DNA of 16,328 nucleotides from CAZOEL01 sp964578835 (lineage in GTDB: Bacteria > Desulfobacterota > Syntrophobacteria > Syntrophobacterales > Syntrophobacteraceae), in assembly GCA_964578835.1 (NCBI GenBank), contig CAZOEL010000112.1, positions 1-16,328 of the forward strand. Reading direction: 5' to 3'. Below are positions 1 through 6,579 of this stretch, piece by piece. The position numbers were made by a program, and so were the translations under genes. The stretch's first letter is position 1. Every line of letters starts with the position of its first letter. Under the pieces are notes generated by a model. It saw only the letters and a program-made list of their open reading frames with translations. It did no database searches and was not told the origin of the DNA.

Positions 1-660
1 GTCCAAATTCCGGGCAAGAGAATTTGCCTTCAGAGGTCACTTTTGGATGCCCCAGATCAGGCCTGGTTGCTAATTGCAGATTCTTTAGCAACAAGTATGT
101 GACTGTTGGTGATCTTATAAGAGAAGGATCAGACAGATGCAGGAAGGCATCAGAGGGATTGCATGTTTTAGCGATCCATGACACGTCAGAGATCAACTAT
201 CAGAAACATAAAGGTAAGCTGAGCAGAGAAGACAAGGATTTAGGTCCAGTAGGCAATAACATTGACATAGGTTTCTATATTCATCCAGTGCTTGTATTAG
301 ATGCAAAGGATGCGTTTCCAGTTGGTATATCTCATATCCGCATATGGAACAGACAATGGGATAAAGAAACCAAAGATGACAGGGAATATCGAAGCCTACC
401 GATAGAAGATAAAGAGTCATTCAAATGGATAGATAGCTCTCTAAGATCAAAAGAAGTTCTTTCGGATGCATTAAGTGTAACGTTCATTGCTGACAGAGAA
501 TCTGACATTTATGAAGAATTCATAACAATACCAGATAAGAAGACTCACCTTTTAATTAGATCAATGCATGATAGAAGGCTCTACAATAATCCCCATAGCT
601 TATATAGTCACATATCACACTTACCTATATCAGGAAGATATGAATTAGAGATAAGGCCGA
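1..660 (+). pseudogene. IS4-family transposase fragment, truncated at both ends
   Basis: This is part of a DDE transposase that would cut and paste an insertion sequence. The frame is open from base 3, so the N-terminus lies outside the window; the TTG at 24 is not a convincing start. The first 45 or so residues resemble the Tn5/IS4 DNA-binding domain (A-x-CRFFSN followed by a V-x-x-x-x-L pattern). The first catalytic Asp sits in the HDTSEIN motif and the second in ADRESDIYE. The frame ends at 677 as KRALF, before the domain with the conserved Y-R-K-E signature and third catalytic acid, so it cannot be active. Homology seems to stop near 650-660, where composition changes sharply. The fragment is AT-rich (33% GC over 481-540) compared with the rest of the window, which fits a mobile origin. 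Family assignment is fairly sure; the exact IS is not known. Confidence 0.8.
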
Positions 661-790
661 AGCGGGCCCTATTTTGACCGCGAGGAAAGCCCGTTCATCG
701 GTCCGATTCTTGACGGTCTTCCAAGACCGTCCGCAATACTGGGCGATTGCCTTTTTGCCTGGAATGTTGTCGAATGGTTCATGCTGCCTT
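661..790 (+). pseudogene. Possible IS5-like transposase relic
   Basis: A plus-strand frame from the IS4 fragment junction to the TGA at 788-790 reads LDGLPRPSAILGDCLFAWNVVEWF in two adjoining parts: LDGLPRPSAILGD, then CLFAWNVVEWF. This resembles the IS5-family segment around the second catalytic Asp (L-D-x-LP-x-x-x-x-LLGDRGYDADWF). The residues after GD have drifted and the frame then stops, with no recognisable C-terminal part. If the reading is right, the IS4 fragment was joined to, or inserted beside, a different element. The match is short and made from memory, so the family call is tentative. Confidence 0.35.
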
Positions 791-873
791 GAAATTTTTA
801 GGAAGGAACGGCCCGGAGCAAACGGGCCATTGGCATAGTTGTACTTTATGAGGCTTTACGACCGGACGCCTGG

Positions 874-1026
874 TTAGGGAAATCCGAGCTCGATCTTTTC
901 AGGATGCTCTTGCCGCTTTTTAGCCGATGAATTCTCTACCTTATGAAGTCGCTCCTACTCGGCTCCTGACATAACGATATCATCCGATCCGACTTCAATA
1001 AGCTTCCTTTGCGTTTTCGATTTCAT
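874..1026 (-). pseudogene. Small decayed minus-strand frame with an internal TAG
   Basis: An ATG at 1026 (minus) is preceded at a suitable distance by GGAG. It opens a frame of 51 codons that is interrupted by TAG at 957-955 and ends at TAA 876-874. The product is lysine- and glutamate-rich on both sides of the stop, so it reads as one broken gene rather than two. It begins 21 bases after the stop of the 83-codon minus frame upstream, as if the two were once translated together. I recognise no family. Given the surroundings it may be the remains of another insertion element. Confidence 0.2.
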
Positions 1027-1047
1027 CTCTTCAGCTCCAAATCCTGC

Positions 1048-1299
1048 TTATTTCGATGAAGGCTTCAGACTCAATCCATTCTTATGGAGATACGTAAGAA
1101 AACATCTCAATATATTGGTTTGCCCACTAAATCCGCGTTCTTCACTGATCTTTAGGCATACCTCAAGCTCTTTCTCACAAACCTCATCTTGCGTTGGGAT
1201 AAGCCCCATAAGATCCTCAGGCATCCGTATTCCTCGACTTTGATAGATGAGGAGAACACGGCTTGTATGCTTTGAGGCATTATTGCAACCCCATGCCAT
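1048..1299 (-). CDS. Hypothetical 83-residue ORF, possibly a transposase relic
   Basis: This is a short minus-strand frame closed by TAA at 1050-1048, with an in-frame TAG only five codons before the ATG. Its second half (ISEERGFSG followed by an L-x-x-F-L-x-x-L-H pattern) vaguely resembles the helix-turn-helix region of IS21/ISL3-type transposases, where an R-G-[FY]-[ST]-G turn precedes a recognition helix. The resemblance is weak. It has no clear ribosome binding site and lies within a stretch of insertion-sequence remains. It may be a real small gene, part of a decayed element, or chance. Confidence 0.22.
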   Translation of the reverse strand: MAWGCNNASKHTSRVLLIYQSRGIRMPEDLMGLIPTQDEVCEKELEVCLKISEERGFSGQTNILRCFLTYLHKNGLSLKPSSK

Positions 1300-1445
1300 A
1301 GACTTTTGACTCTACCCGTCCCGGTCCTTTTTTGTCGCTACGAAGATGTCAAAATCCGCTGGACTTATACCTTAAATTGTGCTTTTGACTATAGGCAAAT
1401 TTCCTGTCAAAAATCGTTCACATCCGATTTCAGGATAGAGAGGCA

Positions 1446-2213
1446 ATGATGAAGCCTGCCAAAAACTTCCTTTTTATTATTGGGTTTACCGCCTTTTTCT
1501 CTTTCCTTCACGAATCGATTGAGGCCGAGGTATTTCCTCTTTCTTTTAAAGGATGGAATGCAACAGTTGAAAAGATCAGCGGACAGAACTCCTCGAGAGC
1601 GTTGGCTATAGGTGAAGTAAAACCTGACAGTGCAAAGGAGTATTGCGAGAGAGATCCGGACCGGATAACCAGAGATCATGGCGGAAAGCTCTCTAAGAAA
1701 CAATGTGTTGAGAAAGTGCTGAAAGAGGAGAGAGGAAAGACCTATTCCGTATCGGCCGATTGTCAGAGAAAGACCATCATGACGAGTGATTCTGAGGCGT
1801 TCACTCTCATAGGGAAGACAACGATCAACGGATTGACTCAATACAAATGGAAAAACGGAAAATCAGGAGAGATCTTCGACGGCAACAACATTCCCATTTT
1901 AGAAGCTCAATTCCAAATGCTGTGTCCTGACCGCATGGCATCGGACTCAGCCATATTCGAGCTTTCCAATTGCCGTCAGATAATCGAGACGCATGGCTTT
2001 CTCAGCCGAGCGCAGAATAGATGCGATTTGAAGTACTACAGTCTCCAGGTGGTGCGGGAAGTCAAACTGTGCGCCCAGACTCTATCCAGACAAGAAGTAG
2101 AGCAATTGCAGCTATCCGGAATGGATGCGTTCGATCGGGAAGAGAGAAAGCATGGGCGATATCCGACGTGCAAAGATGTGCTTCATGACTTCCCGGAGAT
2201 CGTGCGTAAATAG
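1446..2213 (+). CDS. Exported cysteine-rich protein of unknown function
   Basis: The 255-residue product starts with a Sec-type signal peptide: Lys in the first six residues, a hydrophobic core at about 9-21, and a likely cut near residue 27 after EAEV-type sequence. The mature part is hydrophilic and carries eight cysteines, in contexts such as KEYCERDP, KKQCVEKV, SADCQRK, QMLCPD, SNCRQ, NRCDL, KLCAQ and PTCKD. That could make four disulfides in the periplasm. There is no membrane segment after the signal and no lipobox. A second ATG at 1449 sits better behind AGAGG than the one at 1446, so the start may be one codon later. The gene ends 33 bases before the mosaic beta-propeller gene on the same strand and is probably co-transcribed with it. 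I do not recognise the family, although a GGKLSKKQC-V-x-KV-like segment recalls uncharacterised proteobacterial proteins. Confidence 0.8.
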   Translation: MMKPAKNFLFIIGFTAFFSFLHESIEAEVFPLSFKGWNATVEKISGQNSSRALAIGEVKPDSAKEYCERDPDRITRDHGGKLSKKQCVEKVLKEERGKTYSVSADCQRKTIMTSDSEAFTLIGKTTINGLTQYKWKNGKSGEIFDGNNIPILEAQFQMLCPDRMASDSAIFELSNCRQIIETHGFLSRAQNRCDLKYYSLQVVREVKLCAQTLSRQEVEQLQLSGMDAFDREERKHGRYPTCKDVLHDFPEIVRK

Positions 2214-2234
2214 ACATTATCCTGACCGAATCAA

Positions 2235-2240
2235 AGGAGG
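2235..2240 (+). promoter_or_regulatory. Strong ribosome binding site
   Basis: AGGAGG lies six bases upstream of the ATG at 2247. It fixes the start of the mosaic protein and suggests efficient translation. Confidence 0.75.
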
Positions 2241-2246
2241 GGAACT

Positions 2247-4823
2247 ATGAGGGATTCTGTGCGCGGATTATTGCTCTTTTTGCTCTTAATGCCGTTATTG
2301 CTTCTCCCATCTCCTGATTTTGCTGGATCGGCGTCGGAGGCATATTCTTCAAATATCTCCCAAGAGGTTAACCCAACTGCGGATCTCAACCCTCTAGCCG
2401 ATTATCCTGTCGCTCAGTTCAGCGCCGATATGACAAGCGGCGCACTTCCGCTGACCGTACACTTCACAGATCTCTCCTCCGGCATCATCGATTATTGGGA
2501 GTGGGACCTGAATGGCGATGGCAAGATTGACAGCTATGAACAGAATCCGACCTTCATCTATGGGAAACAAGGCGTTTATGCCGTCTCTCTCTATGTCCAC
2601 GGTCCCTACGGAGAGGATAGGATAAAAAAGGACGGCTATATTGAAGCTCATATTGGAGAGGGGCAGCCAGGAACCATAAAGTGGAGCATTGATATCGGCG
2701 GAACAAGATCGTCTCCCGCAGTTGATGAGGATGGAGTGATCTATGTGGGCTCTTACGATATGTCCCTTTATGCGATCAACCCGGACGGGAGCATAAAATG
2801 GAGCTTTCCTACCGGAGGAATGGTTACAGCATCCCCTGCTGTTGATGGCGACACGATCTATATCCCGTCACGAGACGGCTGTCTCTACGCCATCTATAAG
2901 AATGGGACTCTCAAATGGAAAGCGCTGCTTGAAGAAGGAGCTTTCTTTGATGGCGCTCCCGCAATAGGACCCGATGGCTCCATTTTTGTCAATGCCCACC
3001 AAAGGCAGCTTTTTGCAGTCAGTCCGGAGGGTGAAATCAAATGGGCCAGGAGCTCGCTTGGCTCCTTTGGCAATCCTGTTACGGATGCATCCGGAATCGT
3101 CTACGTCATGGAGAATAGATACTATTCTTCTCCGGATTCAGGAATCTTTTTCGTTGCCTATGATCAAAATGGAATAGAGCTATGGAGGACTAAGCTCGCC
3201 TCTTCAGGTGGCCACGTGATGCCTCCGGCCATTAATCAAAGGAATATCTTCGTTCCTTCCTATTCAGGCCTTGCAGCGTTAAGCCGCGAAGGAGCGATTG
3301 AGTGGTGGGCCAAAGAAGAGATCGAATGCGACCGTCAGACGCCTCCTTGTTATGGGAGAATAGGCAACGTCTCTTCTGCTGTTGTCGGCGACGGTGTGGT
3401 CTATCTCACAAGCTGGCTTGGTGGCTATATCTATGCCGTCTCTTCCGAAGACGGCATCCCGCTATGGAATTTTAATCCCTGGATAAGTAACGCGAATATC
3501 TGGGGAACGCCCTGCGTAGGCGACGATGGAACAGTCTATGTGCTCTACTATACGACTTCCGACAACTCGAGCGGAAGGCTTTACGCCATAAATGCAAATG
3601 GAACGGAGAAATGGCATTGCACTTTGGGAATGATGAACGCCAATTCCTCCTCCCCGGTCATCCGCGATGGCGCTCTCTATGTCGGTATTGATTCCGGTCA
3701 AATGTTCTATTCCATCAATGTGGACAGCTCATCCCTCGCTCCAAGCCATTGGCCCTGCCTCCATGGCGACATGAAGCACACGGGAAGGTACGATGCGGCC
3801 GCGCATCCGCCTCAGGCAGGTTTTACAGTCGATATAAAAAAGGGTGAAGCTCCTCTCACGGTGGCCTTCGCCGATGATTCCCATGGCAATGTTGAAAGTC
3901 GGCTTTGGGATTTCGGCGATGCCGCGACAAGCACAGATCAAAACCCATCGCACACTTACTGGAACGTGGGCTCCTACACCGTCAAGCTTACCGTTGCCGG
4001 TCCTACGGGAACGAGCACTACAACGAAGACCGATTACATCAGAGTGACCCCGATAAGCACCGGCTCTCTAAAGGTTATCATCACCCCGCAGGAAGCCATA
4101 GACGCCGGCGCCAAGTGGAGATTGACAGGCGAGACGGAATGGAGAGACCCAGGTACTGTGACAGGCATCCCGGTGGGCGCGAAGACTGTCGAGTTCAAGC
4201 CACTCCAGGCTTGGAGCGCTCCAGCCGGTCAGGACGTTAACATAACAAAGAATTCTACTGTAACAGCCACAGGCGCATACATCCAGAAGATGGGATCTCT
4301 TACCGTCGTCATCTCTCCTCAAGGCGCTATAGATGCGGGTGCTCAATGGACGATTGACGGAGGCGCCCACTGGCGGGAGAGCGGAGAGACTGTAGCTGAC
4401 CTCGAGCCAGGACTATTCTCATTGATGTTTAACGTCGTCCCGGGCTGGACGGAGATAAAGAGTCGAATGGTGGATGTTGGAGCGGGAGAGGATAAAGTTA
4501 TCACGGCAGCCTATATAATTGACATTAGCATCGCAGCCACTGATCCGGACGCATCTGAATCGAAGGATACCGGCCAATTTACCATCACCCGATCCGGAGA
4601 CATTTCAAAAAAGCTCAAGGTCCCCTACACGGTCTCGGGAACGGCCACAAACGGCAAAGACTATAAGAAGCTCAACGGCGCGGTCACTGTAAAGAAGAAC
4701 TCCATTGGGGCCACAATCACAGTAAAGCCCAAGAATGACAAAACCCGAGAAGATCCAGAGACAGTCACTGTGACGCTATACAACGGGGAAAACGCCACAG
4801 TGACTATTGCAGACAATGACTGA
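2247..4823 (+). CDS. Secreted PKD / PQQ-like beta-propeller / PEGA-like / Calx-beta protein
   Basis: This 858-residue exported protein probably acts at the cell surface or outside the cell in binding or adhesion; no catalytic site is visible. Domains in order: signal peptide (hydrophobic core about 7-21); PKD domain 1 (about 52-135), whose WDLNGDGKIDSYE segment is also a perfect EF-hand-type calcium loop; a PQQ/BamB-like beta-propeller (about 141-515) with repeated blades of the type D-G-x-I/V-Y-V-G-S...L-Y-A-I-N...G-x-I-K-W, closed by HWPCLHGDMKHTGRY; PKD domain 2 (about 520-603, with LWDFGD); two tandem PEGA-like repeats (about 605-680 and 682-756), each opening GSL-x-V-x-I-x-P-Q-x-AIDAGA; and a short Calx-beta domain (757-858) ending ATVTIADND. 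No sortase, PEP-CTERM or type IX tail is seen, so anchoring is unclear. The start is set by AGGAGG. The cysteine-rich gene just upstream is a likely partner. The architecture is clear; the function is unknown. Confidence 0.9.
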   Translation: MRDSVRGLLLFLLLMPLLLLPSPDFAGSASEAYSSNISQEVNPTADLNPLADYPVAQFSADMTSGALPLTVHFTDLSSGIIDYWEWDLNGDGKIDSYEQNPTFIYGKQGVYAVSLYVHGPYGEDRIKKDGYIEAHIGEGQPGTIKWSIDIGGTRSSPAVDEDGVIYVGSYDMSLYAINPDGSIKWSFPTGGMVTASPAVDGDTIYIPSRDGCLYAIYKNGTLKWKALLEEGAFFDGAPAIGPDGSIFVNAHQRQLFAVSPEGEIKWARSSLGSFGNPVTDASGIVYVMENRYYSSPDSGIFFVAYDQNGIELWRTKLASSGGHVMPPAINQRNIFVPSYSGLAALSREGAIEWWAKEEIECDRQTPPCYGRIGNVSSAVVGDGVVYLTSWLGGYIYAVSSEDGIPLWNFNPWISNANIWGTPCVGDDGTVYVLYYTTSDNSSGRLYAINANGTEKWHCTLGMMNANSSSPVIRDGALYVGIDSGQMFYSINVDSSSLAPSHWPCLHGDMKHTGRYDAAAHPPQAGFTVDIKKGEAPLTVAFADDSHGNVESRLWDFGDAATSTDQNPSHTYWNVGSYTVKLTVAGPTGTSTTTKTDYIRVTPISTGSLKVIITPQEAIDAGAKWRLTGETEWRDPGTVTGIPVGAKTVEFKPLQAWSAPAGQDVNITKNSTVTATGAYIQKMGSLTVVISPQGAIDAGAQWTIDGGAHWRESGETVADLEPGLFSLMFNVVPGWTEIKSRMVDVGAGEDKVITAAYIIDISIAATDPDASESKDTGQFTITRSGDISKKLKVPYTVSGTATNGKDYKKLNGAVTVKKNSIGATITVKPKNDKTREDPETVTVTLYNGENATVTIADND
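4092..4400 (+). repeat. Internal tandem duplication of the PEGA-like domain
   Basis: The segment beginning at about 4062 and that beginning at about 4290 encode the same fold. They match closely over the stretch reading P-Q-x-A-I-D-A-G-A-x-W, followed about ten residues later by WR. The DNA has diverged, so the duplication is not recent. Confidence 0.6.
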
Positions 4824-4901
4824 CCACTCTATCTACCCTGAAGAGTCTTGTTCTGGAGCGTGGAGGATTCTTCCAGGAGATGAAAATCCAGGCAAAGGAT
4901 T

Positions 4902-5081
4902 GGCATAGGCGCATGCCCTGAATGCTACGGCATCTTCATGCCTCGCGTGAAAAAAGCGAGACTTGTCCTGACGTTGCCTCAGCACTTCGATAATATCATT
5001 GCTTCCATCTCCGGGGATTCCGAAGACCGCCTCAACGCTCCAACCCATAATGGCGTCCATCAAAATATCGGCAGCAGTTAC
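4902..5081 (-). pseudogene. N-terminal stub of a thiamine-diphosphate (pyruvate oxidase-type) enzyme
   Basis: The minus strand here encodes about 60 residues typical of the N-terminal pyrimidine-binding domain of ThDP enzymes of the PoxB/acetolactate synthase group. It begins VTAADILMDAI, continues with VFGIPGDGSNDIIE, and then ARHEDAVAFRACAYA, in which the Glu of RHE is the family's catalytic acid. After this the homology stops: the expected glycine-rich segment (G-x-x-G-V-C-x-x-T-S-G-P-G) is absent, and the frame ends at 4833 after an unrelated tail. Upstream, no good start codon lies in frame; an ATG near 5113 is in another frame. The intact family is about 550-600 residues, so this is a degraded remnant. 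It sits between the mosaic gene and egtB. Confidence 0.65.
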
Positions 5082-5260
5082 GCTCAGGGGAGGCGCTGAT
5101 GATTTGCATTTGCAGGATGACCATCTTGACAGACCGAGCGCCAGGATTAAGTCTCTCTGAAATAGAACGTAGCGCCATCTGCTGAAAACCAACATCTCCG
5201 GTCGGAAAAGAACGCCCGATCGAATCGTCTACCCTGCAGCCAAAGAACGGATGTAAAGCG

Positions 5261-6565
5261 ATGAGCGAGAAAAAAGAGAGACTGCTTGAGATGTACCGGA
5301 ATGTGAGACGGGCAAGTCTTGACATGTGCGCGCCTCTCGAGCCGGAAGACTATCAGATTCAACCCATGGAAGAGATAAGTCCTCCCAAGTGGAATCTGGG
5401 ACATACGAGCTGGTTTTTCTGGCAGTTCATCTTGAGGCCGAGAGGACGCTCCCTCCCTTTGGATGAGACTTACAGGCGCCTTCTCAATTCCTACTATCAC
5501 AGGGCGGGAGAGAGGGGCCTGAGAGGAAAGAGAGGGCTCAAAACGAGACCGAGCACGGAGGAAATCTACGAGTACAGAAAATCTGTCGATGAGAGAATGG
5601 AGAAGACGATCCTCTCATCCGATGAGGGCGACCTCGCGGATCTCACCTTCCTTACGACCGTCGGGGTGAACCACGAGCAACAGCATCAAGAGCTGTTTTA
5701 TACTGAGATAAAGAATATTTACTCGGAAAATATAAGGGAGCTGCGTCCTGCATACCGGCTTGCCCGGAAAGTGGAACAACAGCAAAAGGAGCCGCCAAGC
5801 CTTGAATTCATACCCTTCAAAGGAGACATCCATGAATTCGGAAACGTCGAGGGTGGATGGTGCTGGGATAACGAGCTTGGCGTACACAAGGCGTATCTCG
5901 ATGATTTTGCTATTCAAAACCGCATCGTTACCAATGGGGAGTTTATCGAGTTTATTGAAGACGGTGGATATTCTAATCCGGTTCTTTGGCTCTCCGATGG
6001 ATGGATCGAAGTTGAAAGGCAGCAGTGGAAAGCTCCCCTCTACTGGGAGAAAGTGGATGGCGAGTGGTGGATGTTTACTCTTTCGGGAATGAGGAAGGTC
6101 GATCCGTGCGAGCCCGTATGTCACGTGAGCTTCTATGAAGCCGACGCCTATGGCGGGTGGAAATCGCAAACAAACGAGAGCCACAAAGGGGCAAGGCTTC
6201 CAAGGGAGCGTGAATGGGAGCTTGCCGCAAGGATTTCCGGCGCTGCCTCCAGCAAATGCAACTTTCTCGAGGACGGCCTGCTGCATCCGGCGCCGGCCAA
6301 GCCCGACTCCGACGGGCGTCTCATGCAGATGTGTGGAGATGTGTGGGAATGGACACTGAGCCACTACGAACCCTATCCCGGGTTCGTGGAATTTCCCGAC
6401 GACCTTTCCGAATACAATGGAAAATTCATGAACAACCAACGCGTGCTCAGAGGAGGCTCATGCGTCACTCCCCGAAGCCATATCCGGGTAAGCTACAGGA
6501 ATTTCTGGCATCCCGCAGCCAGGTTCCAGTTCAGCGGGATTCGGCTTGCAAAGGATATGACCTAA
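5261..6565 (+). CDS. egtB: EgtB-type iron-dependent sulfoxide synthase (ergothioneine biosynthesis)
   Basis: EgtB uses O2 and a non-heme iron to join a thiol compound to hercynine, the central step of ergothioneine synthesis in the cytoplasm. The 434 residues match the family length. The N-terminal DinB-like domain (about 8-155) holds the three iron ligands: H48 in WNLGHT, and H138 and H142 in NHEQQHQE. The C-terminal FGE-sulfatase-like domain starts near residue 185 (FGNVEGGWCWDNE) and ends YRNFWHPAARFQFSGIRLA. Mycobacterial enzymes have Asp416 and Arg420 at this end to hold gamma-glutamylcysteine; this protein has W416 and A420, so free cysteine may be its sulfur donor. The ATG at 5261 is the only good start in frame after the stop at 5183, although its ribosome site is weak. 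It converges on egtD with a 14-base gap. No egtA, egtC or egtE is in the window. Confidence 0.92.
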   Translation: MSEKKERLLEMYRNVRRASLDMCAPLEPEDYQIQPMEEISPPKWNLGHTSWFFWQFILRPRGRSLPLDETYRRLLNSYYHRAGERGLRGKRGLKTRPSTEEIYEYRKSVDERMEKTILSSDEGDLADLTFLTTVGVNHEQQHQELFYTEIKNIYSENIRELRPAYRLARKVEQQQKEPPSLEFIPFKGDIHEFGNVEGGWCWDNELGVHKAYLDDFAIQNRIVTNGEFIEFIEDGGYSNPVLWLSDGWIEVERQQWKAPLYWEKVDGEWWMFTLSGMRKVDPCEPVCHVSFYEADAYGGWKSQTNESHKGARLPREREWELAARISGAASSKCNFLEDGLLHPAPAKPDSDGRLMQMCGDVWEWTLSHYEPYPGFVEFPDDLSEYNGKFMNNQRVLRGGSCVTPRSHIRVSYRNFWHPAARFQFSGIRLAKDMT

Positions 6566-6579
6566 GGCGCCGACTCTGC

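Larger units (their letters stand above)
678..1445. other. Long region without an intact gene
   Basis: About 770 bases separate the IS4 fragment from the first intact gene. Apart from the relics listed separately, the stretch holds no long frame, tRNA-like fold or convincing terminator. The last 145 bases, AT-rich and ending in AGAGAGG just before 1446, should carry the promoter of the two-gene exported unit, but I cannot point to clear -35 and -10 boxes. A nine-base direct repeat, CTTTTGACT, occurs at 1303-1311 and 1382-1390; its meaning is unknown. Confidence 0.5.

Noticed and set aside
1407..1841. A minus-strand frame of 144 codons opposite the start of the cysteine-rich gene
   Set aside because: The plus-strand gene has a signal peptide, cysteine pattern and downstream partner; the opposite frame has none of these.
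5615..6439. A 274-codon open frame on the minus strand inside egtB
   Set aside because: It lies wholly antisense to a gene with clear family motifs and itself has no recognisable domain; it is a by-product of egtB codon use.
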